Assembly: GCA_037952775.1 (NCBI GenBank) | Contig: JBANAY010000001.1 | Location: forward strand, 1,240,001-1,304,000 | DNA: 64,000 nucleotides | Direction of reading: 5' to 3' | DNA from: Clonostachys chloroleuca | Lineage: Eukaryota > Ascomycota > Sordariomycetes > Hypocreales > Bionectriaceae | Shown here: positions 22,273 through 33,300 of the stretch, piece after piece | How the letters are laid out: each line of letters begins with the position of its first letter | How positions within the stretch are numbered: position 1 is the stretch's first letter | The notes under the pieces: model-generated | What the model saw: the letters and a program-made list of their open reading frames with translations, nothing else | Told to the model about the DNA's origin: nothing | Databases searched by the model: none | Position numbers and translations under genes: made by a program

Positions 22273-23333
22273 TTGGTAGTTAAGATTGATACCGAGGAAG
22301 CTCGATGAAGGAAGTGAGGTTGGATGAGATGGGAATTTTTCAGGCTGGGAAAGCCAAGGAAACAGTTCATTAAATACAGGTAGGAACAATGGGCAAAGCT
22401 AATCAGGTGATATCCCATCATCACAAACTTAAACTCCATCTGCTTCGCCATGCGGGGTTTGTGGTGAGAGATTGGTTGCCAGATCGGGAGTGGAGATTCT
22501 TTACCGAATTGGGACATAGATTGTTTTCCCAATCGGGAAGTGACGATGGTGGGTCCGGGGGCCAGTCGCGTTATTGGCGCGTTCGTTTGATCCTCTGGTG
22601 ACTAGAAAACTTCCAGCGGTGCGGCTGTTTGGTAAGCGAGCAGTGCAAACTTCCTGACCCATATCGCAAGTCCAGGCACGTCTATTGGGTGACTCCTTTG
22701 CCCTTGGTTTTGTAGATCGGCCACTACATCCCTACGAAATGGCCTGTAGCTGGATCCATACCCGCGGGCTGTCGAGAAGAAATTACGACGATCTAGCACG
22801 GCATTTAGAGACAACACAGCCTGTTGCCTAGTACATGGAAATTTAATCTGAAAAACTCAAATTTGTATAATACGTTCAACCAACAACAACAATTATTAGA
22901 CGCTTCCATCTTGAAGTCCTGGCTATCTTCGCATTTTTTGTTCGGTAACAGAGTATAGGGTAGTGTCAACTCAGGATGGGCGTTTATTGGCTAGCTCTGC
23001 GAAGGCCCATAACTTTGGCTTAATAGCCAGAGACGCTAGTCTGGAAGGGGGAAACAGTCTCGATGGCACCACTCCTCCGTGTTTTATCGTCGCCTCTCCT
23101 CAGCTACCGACTAAGTCAGCCACCCTTGAAGTCGGACCCCCTAACGGATCCCCTGTAAAACCCCTGCTGGGAACCCCTACTAGCGGGTTATAGACCCATA
23201 TTTATTATAAAATAAACTAATAGGATTAGAGGGATTTTTTTATCTATTCTAATTCAGACTAATTACATCCCTAACCTCCAATTATGTTCAAAGTCAGCAA
23301 GCCTTGTAGCGCTGTATTGAAGAGAGGCTCTCG
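22273..23333. other. Gene-less interval
   Basis: About 1.1 kb upstream of the SDR and downstream of the monooxygenase. It contains a C-rich stretch near 23130-23180 with several CCCCT repeats, followed by an AT-rich segment; no gene or recognisable element. Confidence 0.4.
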
Positions 23334-23351
23334 TAAGATCACGTGATCTTA
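23334..23351. promoter_or_regulatory. Perfect 18-bp palindrome with CACGTG core
   Basis: TAAGATCACGTGATCTTA is fully self-complementary and centred on an E-box (CACGTG), the class of site bound by bHLH factors. It lies about 160 bp past the stop of the monooxygenase and about 1.1 kb upstream of the SDR. A regulatory role is inference. Confidence 0.4.
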
Positions 23352-23513
23352 TCACACCCTTAATACAGGAAAAATCGCATTTGGGTCATTCGGATCCGTA
23401 ATAACCTTTTTCCGGCGCCTCGGGTCCAGCAGGGGCGTATCTTGGTGAAAGCTCTCGGGCGTAAAGGTCCTATTGCCGCGGAGCTGACCGGATACCACAC
23501 ACACACCAGTTGA

Positions 23514-25602
23514 TTACTCAATCTCATAGGGCACATCTCCGCTTCGCACAAAGGGACTCAAGTCCGTGGGTAGCCCCTTGTCGGCTTTATCCTCGATCTC
23601 GCTTCTCCCCCAACCCCCAGGAACGCCCACATGTTCCCCTGGTCTCGGTACCGTATCTTGTAATCCTCCCAGCGCGGGTTCCGAAGCGTCTTCATCATGT
23701 GCAGCATACTTCCGCACCATAGCATCACCTCACCGTCAGCACGGCCGCCATTCTTGTACCACGAGCGGCACCCATCAGCCCAGTGGCTAAAAGACGCATG
23801 CCAGGCTGCGTTGTGTGCCATGTACTGGTCCGTAGGCCCGTCCTTGGGCTCGACGGAGTGTAGCTGCTCTCTAGACATTTTGAGACAGGCTTGTATCGCA
23901 TATTCAGCTTGGACCTCGTGCTGTGGGAGTAATCGTTAGCCCAGCTCGACCATCCTGCGTCCCGATTGGCCCCTTGACGACTCTTGGTTCGTGCTTACCG
24001 ACGCCAAGACACATCCCGATCCCCAGTTCCCTGTTGGTCCGCCAATATGGAAAAAGTTGGGAAATCCGGGCGTTGCGACCGTCAGGTAGATTCGTGGCTT
24101 CTCTACCCACTGTTCTCTCATCAGGACTCCTCCACGACCCTTCACTGGGCTGCAATAAATCAGCAAACTCTCGCTTATTCACCTCGCATGTACAACCAAA
24201 CTCACAAGTGTGGCGTGTACGCGACATCAAACCCTGTACAGCACACGATAATGTCGAAATCGTGCTGATGCCCACCATCTGTGACCAGCCCCGTCTCGCT
24301 AAAGGCCGCAATACCTTCCCTGATGGTGGTTACATTTGGCTGTATGAGTGCTTCAATGAAACCCTCCGCGGGCTATGCAACACAGTGAGCATCTGGTCGC
24401 ACTGAATATTGGGTCATTCACTCACTGTATTGCGCCTACATCCGGGACCAAAATCCGGCACGAAGCTCTCAGCCAGCTGCTGGTTCCCGGGGCCGAAGCG
24501 GGCACGGATTCCTTCGGTCATGACCTGCATCGCTCCAGCTGACAGCGTAGAGTCTCGCAGAAATACACCGAACCAGCGCTGGAGCTCCATGTCGACCTGC
24601 TTACGGTATTGCAGCAGCGCCTCGGGGTTGTCTCTCATTGCCTGCTTCTCCACATCGGTGTAGAGGTGCTTTCCCAGTGGACCAGGCAGACGAGCCTGGT
24701 TGGCCTCCACGCCTGGAACGGTGATCTCCTGGAGGCCTAGAGGAGGCGTGAGCCACTGAATTGACCGCGCAAAGAGTGTTAATGACTTGGACCCTTGGTT
24801 TGTCCAGCTGGGAGTCAGCAGTTCGTTCTATGATCTCGCCTTTTCGTTTCGTAAACTGACCTTTTACAAGCTGAGGCACAATCTGGACGCCGCTCGCCCC
24901 AGATCCAATCACTGCCACTTGTTTGCCTGTCCAATCAATGCTTGGATCCCAGCTCGATGAGTGGCATAATTTCCCTTGATATTTTTCCCTTCCAGGGATA
25001 TCCGGCACTGTCTGCTGTTATTACTACTGCTCGACTTTTCATCTTGCATTGAAGGTGGAATCTCATCGCACATACGTTTCCATTTGTTCAGTGGCCCAGA
25101 GCCGTTGATAAGCACATGGCATCGGTCGGTGAAGCGCGATTCATCCTTTCGCTGCAACTCTACTATCCCTGTTGGCTCATGTAAATCGGGTGTGCATGCT
25201 TGACAGAATGGTTTGCTTGAGCGTACATTCCCCAGCGGGTTCATCCCATTCCGCACTCACCACTGCTGTCTCGAGTTGAATGAAGCCGTGTAGCCTATGC
25301 TTCTCAACAAAATTCTCCATGTACGCTAGGATCTCTGCTGCCCCGACATAGAACCCGCTCCAGTCCGGGTTGGGCTCGAATGCGAAGGAGTAGGAGTGAG
25401 CAGGGACATCGCACCCGCAGCCTGGGTAGCGGTTCTCGTACCATGTGCCTCCCACACCGGCATTCTTCTCATAGCAGACTAGGGAGAAGTTCCGGAGGAG
25501 CTTCTTGGCCTTGTAGGCAGTGAGAATGCCCGCAGCGCCGGCGCCTACGTGAATGATGCGGATTGGCGACTGCTGCGAGTGGTATTGCTGGAGGAACTGC
25601 AT
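23514..25602 (-). CDS. Flavin monooxygenase (Baeyer-Villiger type), frameshifted near C-terminus
   Basis: FAD/NADPH enzyme that inserts oxygen into ketones or hydroxylates substrates. Exons (minus): 25602-25227, 25168-25076, 25007-24861, 24793-24426, 24372-24206, 24149-23999, 23920-23514. Seen: FAD motif HVGAGAAG, GGTWYENRYPGCGCDVP, the BVMO fingerprint region YQGKLCHSSSWD, NADPH motif VIGSGASG, WLTPPLG, VPDFGPGCRR, DFDIIVCCTGFDVAY and FFHIGGPTGNWGSG. The C-terminus NMWAFLG then breaks: the frame with GRSEIEDKADKGLP...DVPYEIE is one base off, at the GGGGG run near 23607-23611. Exon sum 1709 nt is one short of a multiple of three. The start could also be the in-frame ATG at 25656. It shares its promoter with the divergent SDR at 25951. 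Confidence 0.88.
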
Positions 25603-25950
25603 ATTGTTGAACTTGTTCTGGTGGAATGGGATTGGATATCGAACCAAGCAATGCAATGATCAATTGGTGATATCTTTTAAAGTGAACTAAGATAGTTTTT
25701 CCATTCTAAGGGCCAATGCCCGGATCTCACCCAACCCGATAAACCATGCTCATAGATTTTTCCTCGGTGTTGACCGGCGTTTCTTTGGGTACGGGATTAC
25801 CGGTTTTCACCCAACTGCGGTGCACCCTCACCTTCTACAGCCATAAATATCCATATGTCTTGACAATTAGATAGACTGCGATGATCTTGGACCGATATAC
25901 TCAAACTATCATAGCACTTCCATAAAATCAGCAAGAAATAGCCCTCGGCC
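25603..25950. promoter_or_regulatory. Bidirectional promoter, monooxygenase / SDR
   Basis: A 348-bp region between divergent genes. It contains a CCAAT box near 25712, a CGG-N6-CCG at 25765-25776 and a CGG-N5-CCG (CGGGATTACCG) at 25792-25802, both of the kind bound by dimeric Zn2Cys6 proteins. A related CGG-N5-CCG lies in the PKS promoter. Confidence 0.5.
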
Positions 25951-26887
25951 ATGGACATCACAGGCTTTGCCTTGGTTGTTGGCGGAGGTAAGCAGCCTCA
26001 TCCCCGCGCTCTCAAGCTTGCAACCATTGGCTTACTTGGAATGACCGCGTAGGAAGTGGCATCGGTCGGGAATGTGCCCTTGCCTTCGCCGAGGAGGGCG
26101 CCTCGGGCCTCATCGTGGCAGACCTCGACTTGCCGTCGGCGACCAAAGTGGCTGCCGAGGCCAACGCCCTCGCCGCGGCGAAAGACCCAGGCTTCAGAGC
26201 CACGCCCTTCAAGGTCGATGTCACCAGCGAGGACTCGGTCAATCGGCTTATGGCTTGTGTCAGAGCCACCTCGGGGCGGTTGGATTACTGTGTCAACTGC
26301 GCGGGCATCGGCGTCGAGAGGGCCGCTCCCGTCGCCGAGGCGAGCTTGGCAGAGTTCAACCGATTTCTTGATGTTAATGTCTCGGGCACGTTCTTGGTAA
26401 CCCGCGCGGCGTCGTCGATGATGGCAGCTCAGGAATCAATCAAGGACTCGCCGTCGCCGGTCCGTGGCGCGATCGTCAATATGGGATCTGCGGCGTCGTT
26501 CGTTTCTACGCCTCAGATGGTGCAGTACACCGCGTCCAAGCACGCCATCCTTGGACTTACGAAGAATGCCGGTATGAAATCAGTATTCTCTCTCATAATG
26601 TGGGCTACTACCTAATACTTGTCGTGCTAGCTTTGGACAACGCGGCGTTGGGTATCCGAGTCAACTGCATCTGCGCATCTTGGGTGGACACACCGATGGT
26701 TCGCAAGGCGATTGCTCAAGTCCCCGATCTCGAGAAACTTATCCAGTCGGCGGTCCCCATGGGCCGAATGGCGCATGCCAAAGAAATTGCTGACTCGGTC
26801 ATGTTTCTATGCAGCGAGCGGTCTAGCTACATCATAGGCTGCGGACTTATTGTGGATGGGGGGACGACGTTGACAACGAAGGTCTAG
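25951..26887 (+). CDS. Classical short-chain dehydrogenase/reductase
   Basis: NAD(P)H-dependent oxidoreductase of 270 residues. Exons 25951-25987, 26053-26571, 26631-26887 join to 813 nt without interruption. The start MDITGFALVVGGG leads across the first intron into SGIGREC (Rossmann GGGSGIG); then VADLD, FKVDVTSEDSV, NCAGIGVE, NMGSAASF (catalytic Ser) and YTASK (Tyr and Lys). The C-terminus has RVNCICASWVDTPM and DGGTT, typical of classical SDRs. It diverges from the flavin monooxygenase and is followed by a cupin in the same direction, so the three may be co-regulated. Confidence 0.94.
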
Positions 26888-27094
26888 ATTTGATACGATA
26901 CTCTTGTGTATTTCTTGTCTAGGAATTGGTAATCACCGAGGAATGTTTCGTGTCGTATTATCACGGCCTTCGTAGCTTGAATATCATAGTCTGAATATTT
27001 GAATTGATGGATCTATCTGCCTCTTGTTCCACCTTCAACTGCTCTCTTCTCTACAGACATTCAACCATTTTAGACAATTGTGCTATTCTATAGA

Positions 27095-27750
27095 ATGGCC
27101 GCTGATAATGACGGAGGCCCGCCGAAAGGCGCTGAGGGCTACATCACCGATGGCTTCCCAGCTGCCGGCCTGCCTCGAACCCAGCGGCACATCACAGGCC
27201 ACGACACCGAAGGCAAGTCCGTGTTTCTGGTTACCGACTGTGGCTCTCACCACCGTAATATGGGTGACAACCAAGCTGTGGCAAATATCTTGTACTCAAC
27301 CAAAGAGACACCCATTGAGTGTAATGGCGATGCCGACATCAAGTTCGCTGAAGAGACCGAGGCAAGTCAGACCCGTTCCATTTCTATGCATTGCATATGG
27401 CCTAATATAAGCAGCCTCCACTCCATTACCCCAATGGCTCTGTCGTCCGTATGATTGACTTTGGGCCCGGAATCGAGTCTCCATTTCACCGAGCCATCTC
27501 GGTCGACTATGGTGTTGTAATCGAAGGGGTTTTTGAGCTCACTCTTGACTCTGGAGAGTCACGTATCATGCGCCCAGGGGATGTCAGCATTCAGCGAGCT
27601 ACCTCGCATAAATGGAAGAATGTCACAGGAAATGGCACGATGCCTGGCAGAATGCTTTGGGTGCTTCTTCCATGCAACGACATAGTCGTCGATGGGAAGA
27701 AGGTGGAGGGATTCTTGGGGCATCTGGCAAAGGAATATGAAAGGGATTGA
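27095..27750 (+). CDS. Cupin-domain protein
   Basis: Small single-domain cupin, 200 residues. Exons 27095-27361 and 27415-27750. The N-terminal part reads AAGLPRTQRHITGHD, then SVFLVTD. The second exon holds the conserved barrel: PFHRAISVDYGVVIEGVFEL, with the metal-site-like His/Glu of cupin motif 1, and PGDVSIQRATSHKWKN, motif 2. The 53-nt intron is best read with a GC donor (GAG|GCAAGT) and CAG acceptor. Such cupins in fungal clusters act as dehydratases, cyclases or lyases, but nothing here fixes the reaction. It ends about 460 bp before the tail of the AYR1-like SDR. Confidence 0.88.
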
Positions 27751-28207
27751 TTAGTTCAAATACTGAATGCCAAGGCTTTTCGAGAGTGGCCTATAACCAA
27801 TTACGTGCACTGAGTGTGGTTCTTTTTTTCTGATGTACAATGCTGAGGCAACCTCCCTCTTTGGACGAGAGGCATAAACATCTCTCAGCTACTCATACAG
27901 TGGTTTTCTAACGTATGAATCCTTCATTCCGCTCATTAAATAATTTCCCTGTACCGAGACTTAATGCATGGCGATTTATTTAGAAATGGGATTTCTGTTC
28001 TTTCGTATCATATCCTGGGATCTGTTAGAGAAATTATCAAGGATAAATCTATTCTCATCAACACTTCGACTCCTCTCAAGTCTGTTATAAAATGATAAGT
28101 TGCTGAGTAGAGAACCTGCTACAATTAAGCTAAGAGTCACAATAGCAAGTACGATTCAATGAAAAGGGTGTGATTATGTAAATAGTGAGATGAACAATTG
28201 AATTTTG
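27751..28207. other. Gene-less convergent interval
   Basis: AT-rich region between the 3' ends of the cupin and the AYR1-like SDR; expected to contain both polyadenylation sites. Confidence 0.45.
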
Positions 28208-29655
28208 CTAACTACTTCGTGGCATGGCCTGAGCTAAATCGTGCGCTCTCTTCAACTTCCCAAAATCGAACATTCTCCAAAGTAGAGAGTCCTAAGCATG
28301 TTAGAAAGCTGATCTCAATATATTTTCCGTTTGTTTGAAGTGATATAATTACCCAAATGGTGCGCCAGGAAAAGGCATCTAAGAATCGTACGAGCCAGGT
28401 TGTTTTTCCATACCAAAACCAAGCAGCGGGAGACGACTGGAGACTCTGCGACACGACCCTTGAGGCATAGTCAAAGCGATCTGTTGTAACTAAAAAGAGT
28501 TGTCAAATCAATTCCTCGTCCGGTATCATATTGAATTCTATCTGGAAATTTCTCTTTACCTGGAATTCTCATTATGTGTTTTTGAAATTCCTCTTTTAGT
28601 GGGTAAAAGTATGAGTCTGGAACCACCGAAGTTAGTGAGAACACTAAATGTCATTTGCGTCTTATTGAATTCTATTCCAGTATTTCTCTGATAAGGAGAC
28701 TCACTTTGAGGAATCTCTCTATTTTCTTTCTGATCGATTTTGAGGATATTCGTTCCAATGTTCCCGGATATCACCTGATCGAGACATAAGAAGTAAGCCA
28801 GAGTTCAAGACAATTGGCCACGACTCAAGCGAGATCTGCTTACTGTCATTACTTTAACGCTAAATTAACTATTAGCCGGCAAGAGAATTGGAGGGTACTA
28901 TAGAGATTTAACATGCCTTAGTGGTGCCATTTCCACACGTAAAGTATTACTCCAGTGGTGAAGTGCAGCCTTGGTTGCATTATACGATGCTGAAGCCTTT
29001 GGGATTAGTTAACCGAACGGCCATGGATCTATTATTGTTCAACTCACATCCGTAAGCGTAAGGAACTATTCCGCCAACTGAACCGATGTTCACGATTGTG
29101 CCAGATGCGTTTATGAGTAGGTCGTGGAAATGATGAATCATTCGCATCGGCCCTAGAACATTTACGTCAAACATCTTTGATGCCGCGCCCACGTCAGTAT
29201 CGATTGCCGTCATGGTATAACCTAGATACCGGTTTAGTTATGTTTATGTTGGGTTTTGCAATTTTCATACATATTCCTCTTCGAAGATTGGTCAGTATCG
29301 AATCAGTTAAGGACTCTAAGCGATGAGAGAATAAATGAAAACCAACCCACGCGTTGTTGACAAGTATTTCAAGCCGTCCTCCTGTAAGTCCCACTACATG
29401 GCACTTCAGGTCTTGGACAGAGTCCTCCTTGGTGACATCTAATGTGAAGAAAGTAATTCCAGCTTCTGCAAGATGATCACTGGGCTCGAACGGTAGAAGC
29501 GTAGCGATAGGGTGAAGCCCTTGCTCGGCATATACCTTTACAAGAGCCTCACCGATACCCCCTTGACCACATCTAAGTCATCAGCAAGGGCACCGAATCA
29601 ATCAGAAATCAATGACTTACCCCGTAACAAGGGCAAACCTTTTGTGTGTTGACAT
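28208..29655 (-). CDS. AYR1-like short-chain reductase (9 exons)
   Basis: SDR related to 1-acyldihydroxyacetone-phosphate reductase, a group recruited repeatedly into fungal secondary metabolism. Exons (minus): 29655-29621, 29572-29343, 29221-29048, 28989-28917, 28859-28844, 28774-28705, 28616-28560, 28480-28353, 28291-28208; joined 867 nt, 288 residues, intact. Motifs: ALVTGCGQGGIGEAL (Rossmann), LEILVNNA, MFDVNVLGPMRMI, IVNIGSVGG, catalytic YNATK, VISGNIGTNI, and the AYR1-type tail PAAWFWYGKTTWLVRFLD with WRMFDFGKLKRAHD. Eight introns in under 1.5 kb is dense, with a 16-nt exon. The intron after EMAPL appears to use a GC donor (AG|GCATGT), and the intron after NNAWVG has a weak GTTTTC donor. 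Divergent from the PKS, so probably part of its pathway. Confidence 0.85.
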
Positions 29656-30346
29656 CTCAACTTTTCGTTCAACGTGAAGGCAGAGAAGTTATTGAAACGG
29701 CCTAAAGGGACAATACTATAGCAATTGTCGTAATACGCGCAAGTGGAGACTCAATAAACTGATTATTTGCCTTCGCTTATTTGAAAAAAAACAGCCTCGA
29801 GTTGTCCACCCTAATTCTGCTTGCTTATCTGACCCTAGGATTCAAATTCTGATATTCGGACATTGATAGTTGAGCTCGGAATCCCCGAATCTGATTAATG
29901 CATCGGCGAGCTGGATCGGCATTGCACCATATGAGGGTAATCACCGAGCGGGCTGTGCTTGAGGAAGGGCAATGAGATAAGCCAATGTTCTGTATGACAA
30001 AAAAATAATTTTGCCATCGGCATGGTCTAGACCCAATATTCGGACAAAAGTCCACATCGATGTGGTTCTAGATTCTTTCTTGCATATTGAAATTATGTAC
30101 GGAAAGGTGCAATGTTACGGATGACAGTGTATGCCCGATAGCTGAAGAAACTCGTAGTATGAGGCTGAGGACTGATGGAAACCAGATTTAGCCTGTTTGA
30201 AAATGATTTATTTAAGAGATTGTCAATGACATCTAGAATAGATCATAGATTCCCTCTTCTCTCCAAAAAACAGCAGAAAGATACCTCGACTCTCCCTGAA
30301 GAGACTGAAGGCCGATTTATCCCATCAGAGCTCTTGCGTTGTCACT
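29656..30346. promoter_or_regulatory. Bidirectional promoter, AYR1-like SDR / PKS
   Basis: 690 bp between divergent start codons. A CGG-N5-CCG site (CGGAATCCCCG) lies at 29877-29887; its reverse complement CGGGGATTCCG resembles the CGGGATTACCG in the monooxygenase/SDR promoter. No coding sequence recognised. Confidence 0.45.
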
Positions 30347-33300
30347 ATGTCAACTACCATCTTCACACCTCTTGGTGATGTTGAACCCATACAATCTACC
30401 AAAACATCACCCATTGAGGTGAAAACCCTCGAAGTCGAACTTAGCACTGGTGAAAGCTCAGATGTATGCTCGGTTTCTATTGCAGATGAAGTCGCTTCTT
30501 ACGATGAATCGACTTCAGGAGAGCCGAAGCTAGGATCAAGTGGGTACGATGACTTGGCTTGCATTGTCGGCATAGGTAAACTCAACTCTTTTTTCTCAAC
30601 TTAATGAGTTACTAACAAGCATCTAGGCTGTCGCCTACCTGGTGGTATCCGTTCCCCCTCAGATCTTTGGGACCTCCTTGCAGCCAAAAAGACAACCCAA
30701 GGACGGGTACCTGCAGATAGATTGAACATCGCCGGTTACTACCATCCAGATGGTAAGAGAGCTGGTGCCATGGACGCTGATGGCGGCTACTTTCTGAATG
30801 AGGACGTTCGACAGTTCGATAATAGCGTCTTTGGTATCAACAACCTTGAGGCAACTTACATGGATCCTCAACAGAGGAAGTTGTTAGAAGTAACTTACGA
30901 ATGTCTAGAAAGCGCTGGATTATCTATGGAGGACGTTTCAGGCACTGACACAGCTGTCTATATTGGAAACTTCACCGTTGATTATCAAACGATGCAAACA
31001 AGAGACCCAGACTACCTTCATCGGTATAGCGCGACGGGTTCAGGGACGGCTATAATGGCTAACCGCATAAGCCATGTCTTCAACCTCACAGGGCCGAGTT
31101 TCACCCTTGACACAGCCTGCTCGTCGTCTATCTACGGCCTTCATAACGCGGTCACGGCACTTAGAAATGGCGATTGCAGCGCTGCTATAGTGGCAGGAGC
31201 CAACCTCATTACATCTATCGAGCAGCATCTAGGCACCATGAAGGGCGGGGTGCTTTCTCCCACATCAACTTGTCACACCTTTGATGCATCTGCGGATGGC
31301 TATGGGCGAGGTGAGGCAGTCAATGCTGTTCTTATTAAGCCCCTGTCACGAGCAATACGCGACGGGGACAATATTCGCGCCATCATTCGGGGTACTGCCG
31401 GTAAGTGAAAAACCATTGAATACTAAACAAACCTAGAAACTACAATAGTGCTGACCCGACGGCTGAATAGTCAATGCCAACGGCCGGACCAACGGTATTA
31501 CGCAACCCAGTGCGCGTTTTCAAGAAGCCGTCATTCGCAAAGCTTACGCCAACGCGAGACTAAACATGGCAGACACTGATTACGTGGAATGCAATGGAAC
31601 CGGCACCGCCGTCGGGGATCCCGTCGAGGTTGAGGGCATCGGTCGATGTTTCTCGCCGCGTTATGGCCCACCGTTGATGATTGGCGCGGTATGTCTGATG
31701 ACTCAATGTCCAAGTAATACATATACAGCCACTAACACGTATCACAAACCCTAGATCAAAACAAATGTCGGCCACAGTGAAGCTGCAAGCGGTCTATCAG
31801 CCGTGATCAAGGCAGTCTTGGCCTTTGAGAAAGGGCTAATTCCACCTACATATGGAATTACCAAACTGAACCCCAAGCGTAAGTATTGACCGGCAGGAAA
31901 GCGTTTCTAAGGTGGAATGAGGCTTACTGTATTTTAGTGCAACTTGACAAGTACAACTTACAGGTCGTCGATGAATTATCGGAATGGCCACGGGAGTTGC
32001 GGAGGGCCAGTATCAACTCCTTTGGTTACGGTGGTGCCAACGCCCACGTGATTCTTGAAGACCCAAAGAGCTTTCTCAAAGGCAACAGTCATATTGAGTC
32101 ATTCGGAGAATTAGGCCCAGCGACTGAAGAGCAAAACAGCCAGCAGCCTGATGATATTTATCTGCTTCCAATTTCTGCCAGATCCAAATGGTCGTTGGAG
32201 AAGCGCATCGACCAGGTGAAGGACTATGTCAACGCTGTGTCTAGTAAAAATGAGCTGCCATCAATAGCCTTCACATTAGGCGAGCGCCGGACTCATCTTA
32301 GCCACAGAGCCTTCATCATCGCTGATCACGGCCACATCGAGGACGCTGTCATAGCGTCTGGCCAAGGTAATGACGCGCTACCATTGGCATTTGTATTCAC
32401 AGGGCAGGGCGCTCAGTATCCCGGCATGGGCAAAGAGCTTCTAAAGAGAGATCCCGTGTTTCGAGATTCGATAAAAGAGCTCGACGCAGTGCTACAGGCT
32501 ATCCCCTGGCGTGATCAGAGACCCTCCTGGACGCTGGAACAGACAATCTTGGATCCTCCTGAGACAAGCATGATCCACGATGTCACACACAGCCAGCCTG
32601 TCTGCACGGCGATTCAAATAGCTCTTGTAGATCTTCTCGACTCATGGGGGATCCAAGCAGAGTCAGTCGTTGGCCACTCTTCTGGTGAAATCGCTGCTGC
32701 CTATGCAGCCGGCCACCTTAGTGCTGCCCAAGCCATTCAAGTAGCATATTTTCGCGGCGCTGCTGTTGGAAAGCTTGAAAATAAAGGCTCTATGCTCGCA
32801 GCTGGTTTGACCCCCGATGCGGCCCATGAGTTGATTCAAGAGTTAGACTTGGCAGGTCGTGTTTGTGTTGCATGTGTCAACGCGCCCGAAAGTATCACGC
32901 TCAGCGGCGAATTCGCCGCCGTAGAGTCAGTGAGGGAAACACTAGAAAAACGTGGTACGTTTTCTAGAGCTTTGCAGACCGATGGAAGAGCCTATCACTC
33001 CCACATGATGACGGAGGTGGGCGCGCTGTACCAGGAGATGCTCGAGATCATGTTCAGCGTCCAACAGCACGACTCCACGAATCCGCACAGAGCCAAGATG
33101 TATTCATCCGTAGGCCAGAAAGAAGAAGACTTGGCTGTCTTTGGTGCAGATAGTGGCAGGAAGACTTGCACAGCTCGTTACTGGCGTCATAACCTCGAGT
33201 CGACGGTGCAATTCAGCGGAGCTCTCAGCAGTCTAACAGCAAACAGGAAGATGCATGTGATTGAGATTGGCCCTCATGCTGCCCTCAAAGGCCCAGTTGA

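Noticed and set aside
22209..22532. N-terminal extension of the SDR open frame
   Set aside because: It crosses a TG minisatellite and encodes low-complexity His/Thr sequence; the family starts at MSYKRS.
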